Below, in pieces: positions 46,149 to 56,007 of a stretch of DNA of 64,000 bases. The stretch comes from Yersinia canariae (lineage in GTDB: Bacteria; Pseudomonadota; Gammaproteobacteria; Enterobacterales; Enterobacteriaceae): positions 1,984,001 through 2,048,000 of the forward strand of contig NZ_CP043727.1 in assembly GCF_009831415.1 (NCBI RefSeq), given 5' to 3'. Each line of letters starts with the position of its first letter. Positions within the stretch are counted from its first letter, which is position 1. The notes under the pieces were generated by a model that ran no database searches, was not told where the DNA came from, and saw only the letters and a program-made list of their open reading frames with translations. Position numbers and translations under genes: made by a program.

Positions 46149-46718
46149 TTAGGCGAGGCGATAGATGTGCTCGTAAAGGATATTAAAACCGATACCTATC
46201 AACACAATACCGCCCATTATTTCAGCACGTTTACCCAGCAGTGGGCCAATATAGCGGCCAATTAGCATACCCAGCGTCGCCATTATCATGGTGGCCAACC
46301 CAATGGCCATGGCGGTGTGAACAATGTTTACTTGCAAGAACGCCAGACCGACACCAATTGCCATGGCATCAAGGCTGGTGGCTATGGCTGTCATCACTAA
46401 AACCCAAAAACTGTGACTGCGCATTTTTTCTGTTTCTTCGACTTGCTGTTTTGCGCCTTCAAAAATCATCCGGCAACCCAGAATGAACAGCAGGCTAAAG
46501 GCAATCCAGTGATCCCATTCCAAGATATATTGACTGGCAAACAGGCCAATGCACCATCCAATCAACGGGGTAATAGCTTCTATCACACCAAAGATAAGAC
46601 CGGTGCGGATAGCTTCTCTAAAACGGGGCTTATGTAGACTGGCGCCTTTACCAATAGACGCAGCAAAAGCATCCATAGACATAGCAAAAGCAAGAATGAG
46701 TGTTGCAGATAGATTCAT
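46149..46718 (-). CDS. mntP: Manganese efflux pump MntP (YebN)
   Basis: 189 residues, six membrane segments, matching MntP. The two family repeats each begin with an acidic motif, [14 protein letters not shown] near 12-25 and [15 protein letters not shown] near 113-127, whose Asp residues bind Mn2+. It exports manganese. The 5' leader carries a yybP-ykoY riboswitch that would turn it on in high Mn. Confidence 0.93.
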   Translation of the reverse strand: MNLSATLILAFAMSMDAFAASIGKGASLHKPRFREAIRTGLIFGVIEAITPLIGWCIGLFASQYILEWDHWIAFSLLFILGCRMIFEGAKQQVEETEKMRSHSFWVLVMTAIATSLDAMAIGVGLAFLQVNIVHTAMAIGLATMIMATLGMLIGRYIGPLLGKRAEIMGGIVLIGIGFNILYEHIYRLA

Positions 46719-46784
46719 AGAAATAGTCTCGGCCGGGCGGCTCCATATACACGTAACCCACCCCCAACCTAACGACGGAGCTAC

Positions 46785-46920
46785 GTGTCTATGGTCTCGC
46801 CAACCTTACCTGGCTGCCCGCACCACGTTTCTAACAGCGAAACGAGTATGTTGATACGGGCGTTTCTATATATCGATATATCAATTCAATATAACGAATA
46901 GAAACCGGCTACTCCCCATG
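46785..46920 (-). ncRNA. yybP-ykoY manganese riboswitch upstream of mntP
   Basis: On the minus strand the aptamer's 5' signature GGGGAGTAGCC is at 46917-46907 and the 3' signature GGCGAGACC at 46801-46793; between them is ATCAACATACTCG and a GC-rich paired arm. These are the two conserved internal loops that bind Mn2+ in this class. An expression platform follows immediately: ACACGTA (46788-46782) can pair with TACGTGT (46755-46749), while GCTCC (46781-46777) can pair with GGAGC (46744-46740), the likely ribosome-binding region of mntP. Confidence 0.88.
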
Positions 46921-47144
46921 AACGGCGCAACCTTAACATATATATTCCAAGACAGACAACCCCCAAAATAATATGGCGAACCAATGCTATTGATAATGAT
47001 TTTCATTATCGAAAGTATGGCTAAAAATAGCCGATATAAGCATCAGTAATGGTGTGGAAATAAACAGCGAAGGGGTTTGAAAGGTGTCGGGAAATTAATC
47101 AATTAACTGAAAAATCAATAGATTCATTTCCCCGTTCTGTTTCT
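46919..47144. other. Promoter region of mntP, no gene
   Basis: About 225 bp between the riboswitch and yobD. A palindromic AT-rich stretch TGATAATGATTTTCATTATCGA at 46990-47011 resembles a Fur box (GATAATGATAATCATTATC) and lies upstream of the mntP leader, hinting at iron or manganese control of the mntP promoter. Confidence 0.55.
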
Positions 47145-47606
47145 TTATGACTGATTTTCAACGAAAAAATTATAAATTTTTTCTAAGTCATCTAATTGCC
47201 GAACTTGGATGAGTAATCTGCGCTGCTCTAAATCAATCACTAGGATCCCATCTTCCGATAAATTCATGCCTTTTATTCGGTGATATTCAATAAAAGCATT
47301 AGCGTAGAAGAAACCTGTATTTTTAAACAACAATTTTGGCCAGCGAATATAAGAGATATAAAACGCAATTAGCGCTAAACCCACTAATAAATATGTGGTT
47401 AAGGGTTCACCATTCGCCATCACATTATTGTAAACAAGAATAGCAATTAGACCGACAAAAATTGCACAATCGATTTTGTTTTTACGTTTGAGATGAATTT
47501 GTAGCCGAGTTTTGCCTTTCATCATATTCATGATGAATTCATCATAGATGGCATAAGCGAGTAATAGGGCAATAAAAACAATCAAAACGAGATCAGTAAC
47601 CGACAT
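47145..47606 (-). CDS. yobD: YobD-family (DUF986) inner-membrane protein
   Basis: 153 residues from the ATG at 47606, set by GGGAG and by the match to E. coli YobD (152). Three or four membrane segments ([54 protein letters not shown]) precede a soluble C-terminus ([22 protein letters not shown]). Function unknown. It follows manZ, as in E. coli, but a terminator separates them. Confidence 0.9.
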   Translation of the reverse strand: MSVTDLVLIVFIALLLAYAIYDEFIMNMMKGKTRLQIHLKRKNKIDCAIFVGLIAILVYNNVMANGEPLTTYLLVGLALIAFYISYIRWPKLLFKNTGFFYANAFIEYHRIKGMNLSEDGILVIDLEQRRLLIQVRQLDDLEKIYNFFVENQS

Positions 47607-47620
47607 GCAAACACTCCCAA

Positions 47621-47650
47621 ATAAAAAACCGGGAGTAAACCCCCGGTTTT
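47621..47650 (-). terminator. Terminator after manZ
   Basis: On the minus strand AACCGGGG and CTCCCGGTT form a stem over GTTTA, followed by TTTTTTAT. It lies between manZ and the yobD start codon. Confidence 0.88.
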
Positions 47651-47670
47651 TGCCAAATCTAATCAGAAAA

Positions 47671-48534
47671 TTATGGTGCCAGGAAGCCAATCCAGTAGCC
47701 GAAGATACCGATGGCGAAGAAGCCCATAATAATCCACAGTGCGTTAACTTTACGGCGTAACAGCCACATACAGCCGAAAGTTAGCAGTAATGGTACCAAA
47801 CCCGGCATCAACTGATCCAGAATGGTTTGCACCGTGGTCACCGTGGTTTCACCGTTCTGGTTGGTTATTTTGGACACCACAACCGGTATGTTGACGTGCG
47901 TCCATTTGTTAACCAAGGCCCCCATAACAAACAGGCCGAGGATAGACGCCCCTTCCGTCAGTTTTTGCAGCAGGCCACCGTCCATATCGCTGACGATATT
48001 GACGCCTTTTGAATAGCCGTAAGCAACACCATAATAACGGGTCAGCAAACGTACCAGGTTAAACAGAACAAAGAACAGTAACGGGCCGAGCAAACTGCCG
48101 CTCATCGCGATACCCGCGCCGAGTGCTGCCAATACCGGGCGCACAGTACCCCAGAATATTGGGTCACCGACACCGGCCAGCGGCCCCATCAGACCAACTT
48201 TGATACCGTTAATTGCCGCATCGTCAATCTCAGCACCATTGGCTTTCTGTTCTTCCATCGCCAGCGTTACACCCAGAATCGGGGCTGCAACGAAAGGTTG
48301 GGTGTTGAAGAATTCCAAATGGCGTTTGATTGCCTGCTTACGCTCTTCCGAGTTCTCTGGATAAAGGCGACGAATTGCCGGTACCATTGAGAAGCAGAAA
48401 CCCAGCGCCTGCATACGTTCGAAGTTCCACGACCCTTGGAAGAGGTTAGAGCGGATAAACACCCCGCGGATATCGGCGGGCGTGAGTTTCTTTTCACCAG
48501 TAGTTGTTTTATCAACAGTCGTTGTATCAACCAT
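47671..48534 (-). CDS. manZ: Mannose PTS enzyme IID, ManZ
   Basis: 287 residues from the ATG at 48534, which has AGGTGAGAGAA upstream and matches E. coli ManZ; an ATG 9 bp earlier is less likely. Family motifs: [51 protein letters not shown] near 120-140, then C-terminal membrane helices. With ManY it forms the inner-membrane channel for mannose, glucose and related sugars. Third gene of manXYZ. Confidence 0.95.
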   Translation of the reverse strand: MVDTTTVDKTTTGEKKLTPADIRGVFIRSNLFQGSWNFERMQALGFCFSMVPAIRRLYPENSEERKQAIKRHLEFFNTQPFVAAPILGVTLAMEEQKANGAEIDDAAINGIKVGLMGPLAGVGDPIFWGTVRPVLAALGAGIAMSGSLLGPLLFFVLFNLVRLLTRYYGVAYGYSKGVNIVSDMDGGLLQKLTEGASILGLFVMGALVNKWTHVNIPVVVSKITNQNGETTVTTVQTILDQLMPGLVPLLLTFGCMWLLRRKVNALWIIMGFFAIGIFGYWIGFLAP

Positions 48535-48549
48535 TTCTCTCACCTTTTC

Positions 48550-49347
48550 CTAGTCTAATTCGTTATCAAGATCGTTATTGGACGGGCCAGACTGTACAAC
48601 CTGAGATTTGTTGTATTTCGGGCTGAGCTGGATATACAGCAGCGCCATAACTACGCCAATAACACCCAGAGCCACCAGGTTGAAGTTGGTGAATGCGGCG
48701 GTCACGAAACCTAAATAGAAGAATGGCATCAGGTAGCCGGCACGCATCATGTTGATAACCATGGCGTAACCTACTACGACTATCATACCACCGGCGATAT
48801 TCAAGCCACTGGTAACCACATCAGGAATCGAGCTGAGCAGCATCTGAACTTCAGATGTCCCAACAGACAGGGCAACGATCAGGGCAGGGATAGCAATACG
48901 CATCGCCTGCAAGAACAGGGCAGAAATGTGGATCCAGGTAATCGCTCGTAGACTGCCTCGTTCGGCAGCACCATCTGCGGCGTGCTGGAAGGCCACGGTA
49001 ATAGTACGGACAATAATGGTTAATACCTGACCAGCTGCTGCTAACGGGATAGCCAGTGCGATACCCGCACCGATATCTTGACCACCAGCAATGACCAGAA
49101 TGGTCGAAATAATTGACGCCAGCGCGGCATCAGGTGCTACTGCAGCCCCGATGTTCATCCAGCCGAGCGCGATCATTTCCAAGGTACCACCGATAATAAT
49201 ACCGGTTTTCATATCACCTAAAACCAGACCTACTAGGGTACAGGCGACGAGGGGACGGTGAAATTGGAACTCATCCAGAATGGAGCCCATCCCGGCGATA
49301 CATGCAACTATGAAAATCAGCACAATCTGAAGAGTTGTGATCTCCAT
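48550..49347 (-). CDS. manY: Mannose PTS enzyme IIC, ManY
   Basis: 265 residues with the IIC signature: GTLEMIALGWMNIGAAVAPDAALASIIST near 52-80, and multiple membrane helices ending LYIQLSPKYNKSQ. It binds and moves the sugar across the inner membrane. manZ begins 15 bp after its stop. Confidence 0.95.
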   Translation of the reverse strand: MEITTLQIVLIFIVACIAGMGSILDEFQFHRPLVACTLVGLVLGDMKTGIIIGGTLEMIALGWMNIGAAVAPDAALASIISTILVIAGGQDIGAGIALAIPLAAAGQVLTIIVRTITVAFQHAADGAAERGSLRAITWIHISALFLQAMRIAIPALIVALSVGTSEVQMLLSSIPDVVTSGLNIAGGMIVVVGYAMVINMMRAGYLMPFFYLGFVTAAFTNFNLVALGVIGVVMALLYIQLSPKYNKSQVVQSGPSNNDLDNELD

Positions 49348-49439
49348 TGTACTTCTCCTATGACCAAAAAAGCTGAGTAAAAATAACCGAATCCCAAAAC
49401 AGGACAGGGCATAACCTTGCTACGTAGTTTTTAGTAAAG

Positions 49440-50414
49440 CTATTTATTAAGTTTGTTAATTAAATCCATCATTTTGAGCCGGCTATCCGAAGACACTTTC
49501 CGAACTTCCAGTTCAATACCGCGAGCATTTAATTTATTAAAGGCTTCAATATCTTTTTCATCAACGGAAACGGCATTATTCACTTGGGTTTTACCCTGAC
49601 GGAATGCCATACCACCGATATTGACTGACTTAATATCTACGCCACCCTCAACCATACGCACAACGTCAGTTGGGTTAGTAAATAACAGCATAACCCTGTC
49701 TTTGGCATATTTCGGATTGTTGTAAACGCGGATAGCTTTCTCAACATCAACTACGTGCGCAGTGACACCCGGAGGTGCAACTTGTTTGAGCAAGGTGCTA
49801 CGCATTTTGTCAGCAGCAACTTCGTCGCTGACAACAATAATGCGGCTTACGTTAGTTTCTTTGGTCCAGCGAGTTGCGACCTGACCATGGATTAAGCGGT
49901 CATCGATGCGCGCCAGCCCGATCTTCATGTGATCATTCGGGCCTAAAGCGACGGCCGGAGCCTTGGCTTTTGGCGCAGAAATTGTTTGTTGCGTCTCGGG
50001 CTTATCACTCTTAACTTCAGGCGCTTTCAGTGCTTTTACGCCCTCACGACCAGTTTCTACCGCGACTGCAACCAGTTCAGCAAATGATGGATTATCATCA
50101 CGAGCCATAAAGGTTTCAGCCAACATCGGAATGTTAACCCCGGTGACGACCTCATAGTTCTCTTTATCGATAGCAATTCGACTGGCGGCGTTAAACGGGC
50201 TACCACCCCAGGTATCAACCAGGAATAAAACACCTTTACTGGTATCTAATCCGGTCAATTTACCGTTGTATTTCTCAATCAACGTTTCGGCATTTTCACC
50301 TGGGACGAAATCGATATAAGCGACATTACTTTGCTCACCTAAAATCATTTCAGCTGTTTTCAGCAGTTGTTCTGCCGCAGCCCCATGTGTGCCAATGATA
50401 ATAGCTATACTCAC
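49440..50414 (-). CDS. manX: Mannose PTS enzyme IIAB, ManX
   Basis: 324 residues. The IIA domain (1-135) has the phosphoacceptor His10 in IIGTHG, then a Pro/Ala/Lys linker (about 135-160), then IIB with His176 in RIDDRLIHGQV. It passes phosphate from HPr to the incoming hexose. First gene of manXYZ; 93 bp separate it from manY. The upstream region has a CRP-like site, and Mlc control is expected by analogy but no site is obvious. Confidence 0.95.
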   Translation of the reverse strand: MSIAIIIGTHGAAAEQLLKTAEMILGEQSNVAYIDFVPGENAETLIEKYNGKLTGLDTSKGVLFLVDTWGGSPFNAASRIAIDKENYEVVTGVNIPMLAETFMARDDNPSFAELVAVAVETGREGVKALKAPEVKSDKPETQQTISAPKAKAPAVALGPNDHMKIGLARIDDRLIHGQVATRWTKETNVSRIIVVSDEVAADKMRSTLLKQVAPPGVTAHVVDVEKAIRVYNNPKYAKDRVMLLFTNPTDVVRMVEGGVDIKSVNIGGMAFRQGKTQVNNAVSVDEKDIEAFNKLNARGIELEVRKVSSDSRLKMMDLINKLNK

Positions 50415-50627
50415 TCGCTACCCCCTCTGTTAACTCAGAATTGAGTTCTCGCACGTAACAGAAAAACCAGTAATCACCCAAAACATTTCAGTACACATTG
50501 AATCTATTATGATAGTCACAATATCAGCGCACTGCTGACGATTTATTCGTATCGACAATGAATCGATTCAGGTACATACCCAAATGTGCTGGATGTGATT
50601 TATTTTAGTCAGTGAAAAAATAAATTA

Positions 50628-50643
50628 TGTGACGCTGCTCATT
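50628..50643. promoter_or_regulatory. Candidate CRP site upstream of manX
   Basis: TGTGA-CGCTGC-TCATT matches the CRP palindrome TGTGA-N6-TCACA at 8 of 10 positions and lies 214 bp before the manX start. The rest of the 50415-51184 interval between the divergent manX and yoaE holds no gene. Confidence 0.4.
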
Positions 50644-51184
50644 TATTGGGACAAGTTATGAATGATTTTGCTTACTTGGATAATAAATCGACACTTATAT
50701 GAGTTGTGCTGATGAGTTTACCCCCTAACTCACTCATCACGTTATGATTGTTGTGTTTAATATTTGTGCTATTTGTATGAAAGTTGGCTGATGACCCACT
50801 TTGGGCAGGAAACAAATTTTAGTCATGAAAATAAGCATGCTGTTATTGAGGCATTTATTTTGACGAAATAGCGGCTTATCGTAAGCAGGGTAATAAATCT
50901 GACTATGCGGGTAAAAAAATTCCTGATAAAGTTAGCGGCTCTATTAATTGTCAGGAGTTAAGGGCCTCAGCTCTCCCTATGGACTGTCACCGAAGTTACT
51001 GTTTCTCTAGTGTTAATACCTCACCAGTGGGTTTACATCTGGTTATCCAATCACGCACAGTTGCTGCGTATAATTTCACCCGATCTTTCTGCGTATCTAT
51101 ACTGACAGCCGTATCACGGCATTTTGCTATGTCTGTTGCAGGCCGCTCATCATCTAAATCGTGTTCTTATTATCGGAGTCTGAC
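50644..51184. other. Intergenic region before yoaE
   Basis: About 540 bp. A 72-codon plus-strand frame starting at 50979 overlaps the yoaE start, has no ribosome-binding site and no family features, so I do not call it. The long untranslated leader of yoaE may be regulatory, but no known riboswitch pattern is evident. Confidence 0.45.
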
Positions 51185-52729
51185 ATGGAATTTCTAATGG
51201 ACCCCTCAATTTGGGCAGGGTTATTGACGTTGGTAGTACTGGAAATTGTTCTGGGTATTGATAACCTGGTATTCATCGCCATCCTGGCCGACAAACTGCC
51301 GCCTAAACAAAGAGATAAAGCTCGAATCATCGGGTTATCTCTGGCATTGATTATGCGTTTGGGGCTGCTGTCGGTGATTTCCTGGATGGTCACGCTGACA
51401 ACACCTCTGTTTAGTGTCGGCAGCTTTAGTTTCTCCGGGCGAGATCTGATTTTGCTGGTGGGGGGGCTGTTCCTACTGTTTAAAGCCACCACAGAGTTAC
51501 ATGAACGGCTAGAGGGAAACCAGCACGATGACAGTGCAAGCCGAGGTTACGCCAGCTTCTGGGCGGTGGTTGCACAGATAGTGGTATTAGATGCCGTGTT
51601 CTCCCTCGATGCAGTAATTACTGCCGTGGGGATGGTCAATGATTTGGCCATCATGATGACCGCGGTTGTGATAGCTATGGGCGTGATGCTGTTGGCATCG
51701 AAAACATTGACGAACTTTGTTAACGCGCACCCGACTGTTGTGGTGCTGTGTTTGAGTTTCTTGCTGATGATTGGCTTGAGCTTGATTGCTGAAGGTTTTG
51801 GTTTCCATATTCCGAAAGGCTATCTGTATGCCGCCATCGGATTCTCTATCCTGATAGAGCTATTTAACCAGATTGCCCGTCGCAACTTTATTAAGCATGA
51901 ATCTCGCTTGCCGCGACGCCAGCGCACGGCCGAAGCTATCATTCGTCTTATGGGCGGTCGCCAGCAGCCGGAGTCACAAAATGGCTCACCGCAGTTGACA
52001 TCACCGCCGGAGGCTTTTGCTGAAGAAGAGCGCTATATGATAAGCGGCGTGCTGACATTGGCATCCCGTTCATTGCGCAGTGTGATGACTCCTCGCACGG
52101 AAATCTCTTGGGTAGATTGTCATCGCTCACAAGAAGAAATTCGTGAGCAACTGTTGGACACGCCACACAGCTTGTTCCCGGTGTGCCGTGATTCATTAGA
52201 TGAGATAATTGGCGTGGTTCGCGCCAAAGATCTGTTAGTGGCGATTGAGCGCGGAGACTCCATCTGTGAGTTTGCCGCCGCGACACCACCTATAGTCGTG
52301 CCTGATACCATGGACGTGATTAATCTATTGGGGGTCTTGCGTAAAGCGAAAGGCCGCTTAGTGGTGGTTAATGACGAGTTTGGTGTGGTGCAAGGCTTGG
52401 TGACACCGCTTGACGTGCTGGAGGCCATCGCCGGTGAGTTCCCTGATGAAGATGAAACGCCAGATATTATTACTGATGGTGATGGTTGGTTGGTGAAAGG
52501 GGGGGCTGATTTGCACTCTCTGGAGCAGGCGCTGGATTGTCAGGAGTTGGTCAGCCCGACGGCAGACTATGCTTCATTAGCGGGTATGCTGCTTTCTCAT
52601 TCAGGCCATATGCCAACAGCGGGTGATGTGATTGAATTGCATAGTTTACGCTTCGAGATTATCGAAGTGTCAGATTACCGTATTGAGTTAGTGCGCATCA
52701 CTAAGTTGAGTAACGAGTTGGAAGAGTAA
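51185..52729 (+). CDS. yoaE: TerC-CBS-CorC membrane protein YoaE
   Basis: 514 residues from the ATG at 51185, set by GGAG seven bases upstream and by identity to the E. coli start [12 protein letters not shown]. The TerC domain (about 1-235) has seven helices with acidic metal-type residues ([11 protein letters not shown] and [14 protein letters not shown]). Two CBS domains follow (about 300-425) and a CorC/HlyC domain (about 435-512). Probably a metal-ion transporter or partner of metal export; recent work on the TerC family points to manganese. Synteny with manXYZ and sdaA is as in E. coli. Confidence 0.92.
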   Translation: MEFLMDPSIWAGLLTLVVLEIVLGIDNLVFIAILADKLPPKQRDKARIIGLSLALIMRLGLLSVISWMVTLTTPLFSVGSFSFSGRDLILLVGGLFLLFKATTELHERLEGNQHDDSASRGYASFWAVVAQIVVLDAVFSLDAVITAVGMVNDLAIMMTAVVIAMGVMLLASKTLTNFVNAHPTVVVLCLSFLLMIGLSLIAEGFGFHIPKGYLYAAIGFSILIELFNQIARRNFIKHESRLPRRQRTAEAIIRLMGGRQQPESQNGSPQLTSPPEAFAEEERYMISGVLTLASRSLRSVMTPRTEISWVDCHRSQEEIREQLLDTPHSLFPVCRDSLDEIIGVVRAKDLLVAIERGDSICEFAAATPPIVVPDTMDVINLLGVLRKAKGRLVVVNDEFGVVQGLVTPLDVLEAIAGEFPDEDETPDIITDGDGWLVKGGADLHSLEQALDCQELVSPTADYASLAGMLLSHSGHMPTAGDVIELHSLRFEIIEVSDYRIELVRITKLSNELEE

Positions 52730-52757
52730 CACTCTAACAACTAACAAAGTTTCGGCT

Positions 52758-52791
52758 AATGCGGGTCATCTTAAGGTGACCCGCATTTTTT
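52758..52791 (+). terminator. Terminator of yoaE
   Basis: ATGCGGGTCA and TGACCCGCAT pair over an 8-nt loop; a T run follows at 52786-52791. Confidence 0.9.
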
Positions 52792-53287
52792 AATGACTAT
52801 TGCAGTACTTTTTAATTCATCCAATTTTATTCCATAATGACTAATATATAAAAATATTGTATTTTTCTTATTTATCATATTAATTTTTGCAAAAAAATAA
52901 TTTTTTATAATTAATGGTTAAATTGATTTGTAATATATAGTTGAGAAAGTAATAATAATGAAATTAAGTTGATTCCCTATGAGAATAAAAACTAACAACT
53001 TACTTTAAATCAATAAGTTATGACGTATTTATATTTTAATGAAAGGAAAAATAATTATTTTAAATAATGACTCTAACTGGATAAATATGGGCTATGCTTA
53101 AATTGACTTAAGTAAATTAATGTTTGTCGCGGTTTATCAGTATTTAAACGGAATTTCGGCAGGTCTGAACAGCAGTTTCAGATATTGGGTTTTATCTGTT
53201 TTGAAGCGTCAAAATTTATTTTCTGTATATTGGATACCGCACAGCCTATATTTTTGTATCATTCTGCCCGCCAGTAATGGAGGTTCT
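52792..53287. other. AT-rich interval before the enterotoxin gene
   Basis: About 500 bp with very high AT content, unlike the flanking core genes yoaE and sdaA. No gene with a ribosome-binding site. Such DNA is a typical target of the H-NS/YmoA silencing complex known to repress yst in Y. enterocolitica. It supports horizontal origin of the toxin gene. Confidence 0.6.
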
Positions 53288-53503
53288 ATGAAAAAGATAT
53301 TTTTTGTTCTTGTGTTTATGCTGTTTTCATTTTGTACATTAGGCCAAAATACGGCGTCAATGCATCCTGATGAAACATTATTTATACCAATGGCCATTGC
53401 CGCTGAGGTCAATAAAAAGGCGTGCTCATCATCTTATGAAAGCGATGATTATTGGTGTTGTGATGTATGTTGCAACCCCGCGTGTGATGGTTGCCAGATA
53501 TGA
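53288..53503 (+). CDS. yst: Yst-family heat-stable enterotoxin precursor
   Basis: 71 residues from the ATG at 53288 with GGAGG 4 bases upstream; the longer upstream frame is not needed. Residues 1-19 are a signal peptide very like that of YstA, cleaved before Gln20. A pro-region (20-44) follows, then the C-terminal toxin core CCDVCCNPACDGC at 57-69 with six Cys (57, 58, 61, 62, 66, 69) and the receptor-binding NPA. Known Yst and STa cores have Ala or Thr where this one has Asp67, and none I know ends with the added Gln-Ile. The mature peptide would activate intestinal guanylate cyclase C if processed. The length equals the YstA precursor; the sequence is a clearly divergent variant. Confidence 0.9.
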   Translation: MKKIFFVLVFMLFSFCTLGQNTASMHPDETLFIPMAIAAEVNKKACSSSYESDDYWCCDVCCNPACDGCQI

Positions 53504-53527
53504 AGTCATTATTAATCTTTTACGTTG

Positions 53528-53558
53528 CATCAAGGGGAGCGCTGGCTCCCTTTGATGC
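53528..53558. repeat. Long inverted repeat after the enterotoxin gene
   Basis: GCATCAAGGGGAGC (53528-53541) pairs along all 14 bases with GCTCCCTTTGATGC (53545-53558), with one G-T pair and a 3-nt loop. There is no T run, so it may stabilise the mRNA end or be a boundary relic rather than a strong terminator; it lies between the convergent yst and sdaA. Confidence 0.65.
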
Positions 53559-53580
53559 ACATGGTTTTCAATACAATAAA

Positions 53581-54945
53581 TTAATTACACTGCACTTTAA
53601 TTGCTAACCCACCACGTGAGGTTTCGCGGTATTTGGCATTCATATCTTTACCGGTTTCAAACATAGTTTCGATAACTTTATCCAGTGAAACGCGTGGTTC
53701 GCTGGTGCGGCGCATGGCCATACGTGCTGAGTTAATCGCTTTCACTGACGCAATAGCATTACGTTCAATGCACGGTACTTGAACCTGACCTGCAACCGGG
53801 TCACATGTCAGCCCCAGATTATGTTCCATGCCAATTTCTGCGGCGATGCACACTTGCACCGGGCTAGCCCCCAGTAATTCAGCCAGACCCGCCGCGGCCA
53901 TTGAACAGGCAACGCCCACTTCACCCTGACAGCCGACTTCAGCGCCAGAAATAGACGCATTCATCTTATACAGAATCCCGACCGCCCCTGATGACAGGAA
54001 GTAGCGGATAAAGATTTCAGGAGTAACAGGTTCGATAAAGTGGTCGTAATAAGCCAGTACCGCCGGGACGATACCACAGGCCCCGTTAGTGGGGGCGGTC
54101 ACCACACGGCCACCGGCCGCATTTTCTTCGTTAACTGCCAGCGCGAACATATTGACCCAATCAATAACATTCATTGGATCGCTGGACAGTTTATCCGAAG
54201 AAACTAACAAACGGCGCAACGCTGAGGCACGGCGTGGTACACGCAGTGGGCCGGGCAAGACGCCTTCAGTGTTTAGGCCGCGATCAATACAGGCGCGCAT
54301 GGTTTGCCAAATCGCCGTAAAGTAGGATTCAATCTCTTCTTTGCTGTGCATCGCCAGCTCATTCTGCATCACCATACCGGAGATAGACATACCAGTTTGT
54401 TCGCAGTTTGCCAGGATTTCTTCAGCTGAATGGAATGGATAAGGGACGCTAACGGCATTTACCGCGGCTTTGCCGAAATGCTCTTCATCAACAATAAACC
54501 CGCCGCCGATTGAGTAATAGGTTTTGCTCAATACCTTTTCATCACTGGCAAAGGCGTGAATCTGCATGGCGTTTTCATGCAATGGCAGGTTATCACTGCG
54601 AAAGACCATTCCACCTTCACGCGGGAAATCCACTTCATGCAAGCCATTGGCCAGCATCAGTTTTTGGCGTAATTCTACATCACGAATAAACCCTGGAATG
54701 CTATCGATATCCACGGTGTCTGGCATATTGCCAGCCAACCCCATAATAATAGCGATATCGGTGTGGTGACCTTTTCCGGTCAGGGACAGTGAGCCATAAA
54801 CATCGACGGCCACACGTGTAACAGATGGCATTAACCCTTGCGTGACCAATAAATCAGCAAATTCTTTGCCAGCTTTCATTGGCCCAACGGTATGGGAGCT
54901 GGATGGGCCGATGCCAATCTTAAACATATCAAAAACGCTAATCAC
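53581..54945 (-). CDS. sdaA: L-serine deaminase I, SdaA
   Basis: 454 residues from GTG at 54945, preceded by AAGGAG; this gives exactly the E. coli length (which also starts with GTG). An ATG 18 bp earlier is less likely. The fold has the [4Fe-4S] binding Cys residues (SGAEVGCQGEVGVACSM and GLTCDPVAGQVQVPC) and SSSHTVGPMKAG at the start. It converts L-serine to pyruvate and ammonia in the cytoplasm. Confidence 0.95.
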   Translation of the reverse strand: MISVFDMFKIGIGPSSSHTVGPMKAGKEFADLLVTQGLMPSVTRVAVDVYGSLSLTGKGHHTDIAIIMGLAGNMPDTVDIDSIPGFIRDVELRQKLMLANGLHEVDFPREGGMVFRSDNLPLHENAMQIHAFASDEKVLSKTYYSIGGGFIVDEEHFGKAAVNAVSVPYPFHSAEEILANCEQTGMSISGMVMQNELAMHSKEEIESYFTAIWQTMRACIDRGLNTEGVLPGPLRVPRRASALRRLLVSSDKLSSDPMNVIDWVNMFALAVNEENAAGGRVVTAPTNGACGIVPAVLAYYDHFIEPVTPEIFIRYFLSSGAVGILYKMNASISGAEVGCQGEVGVACSMAAAGLAELLGASPVQVCIAAEIGMEHNLGLTCDPVAGQVQVPCIERNAIASVKAINSARMAMRRTSEPRVSLDKVIETMFETGKDMNAKYRETSRGGLAIKVQCN

Positions 54946-55399
54946 ACTGAAACTCCTTAACAAAGCTTTTTGTTATTCTCCGCGCATATGAATGTGGCCG
55001 AGAATACTTGTATTACGTATAAGAACTCTGTGGATAGCAGCAGGTTACTTTGTATTGAGTATTGCTATCACAGGGCCCTGCTAATTTGGGTCTTACTGGT
55101 ATTGGCTGTATCAATGTGATACCGCAACAATGGCATCTCGCGACTTATTAATCGCTATCACTACCTGCTTTTAACCTTACATTTTTAGTGGTTTATAGTG
55201 ATGAATGATATTTTACAGATATTTCATAACGCTGATAGAGCAGTTTACAGTTTTTTTAAAATGGTTGTGCAAAGAAAATAGAGTAAAAATCGATGTGATG
55301 AGGTGATAGGGATCGCTTTATGCTGTAATTCCGCTTTTTTAGCCGTCATGCTGTGATACTTGTCACTCAATACCCGTGCTATTCATATGCCTATTGGGG
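54946..55399. other. Intergenic region between sdaA and nudL
   Basis: About 450 bp, no gene supported; presumably the sdaA promoter region, where amino-acid-status regulators act in E. coli. No clear LRP or CRP site seen by eye. Confidence 0.45.
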
Positions 55400-55996
55400 T
55401 CAAACGCTGACCTGCTGCGCCAGACGGCGAATAATCGCCGCTGTTAGACCCCAAATAAATTGGCTTTCATACCATGACAAATAGACCCGGTGATTGACTC
55501 CGCCACGATGAATATCTAGCGAGTAGTAGCGCGACAGTCTGAGCGCCTCGTATAAGGGAATTTCAAATAGCCCGGCGACTTCCTCTTCATTCCCCTGAAA
55601 AGCAATATTAGCGGGCACCAAGCCGACAATAGGAGTGACCTGATAACCACTGGAGCTGTCGAGTGGGGCCAGTTGCCCTAATACATGCACAACAGATGTG
55701 GGGATTGCCACTTCTTCCTCCGCCTCACGTAGCGCGGTATCAATCAGTGAAAAATCCTGTGGGTCAGCTTTGCCGCCGGGAAAGGCGACCTGACCAGCAT
55801 GTTTGCGTAAATGATCCGAGCGCCGAGTCAATAACAATGTGGGTTCAGGCCGACAAACAATAGGAATTAACACGGCGGCATGGCGACTATTGGCAGAAAA
55901 ACTGCCAGGTTGCGGCTGTTGTAGCTGGAATCGGCTAATAAATTCCGACAAAGTCCGGCTTGATTGACTCACAAACACATCACTCACAGAATCCAC
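55400..55996 (-). CDS. nudL: Nudix hydrolase NudL (YeaB), CoA pyrophosphatase type
   Basis: 198 residues. The Nudix box reads [23 protein letters not shown] (about 75-97) with the metal-binding REAEEE; the CoA-type extra motif [21 protein letters not shown] precedes it. It probably hydrolyses CoA derivatives. It lies 11 bp downstream of pabB on the same strand, forming a pabB-nudL operon as in E. coli. Confidence 0.9.
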   Translation of the reverse strand: MDSVSDVFVSQSSRTLSEFISRFQLQQPQPGSFSANSRHAAVLIPIVCRPEPTLLLTRRSDHLRKHAGQVAFPGGKADPQDFSLIDTALREAEEEVAIPTSVVHVLGQLAPLDSSSGYQVTPIVGLVPANIAFQGNEEEVAGLFEIPLYEALRLSRYYSLDIHRGGVNHRVYLSWYESQFIWGLTAAIIRRLAQQVSV

Positions 55997-56007
55997 TCAC
56001 TCATTAA

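Noticed and set aside
50979..51197. 72-codon frame overlapping the yoaE start
   Set aside because: No ribosome-binding site, Ser/Cys-rich random composition, ends inside yoaE.
53120..53287. N-terminal extension of the yst frame to 127 residues
   Set aside because: The internal ATG has a textbook GGAGG and begins a typical Yst signal peptide; the extension has no ribosome-binding site.
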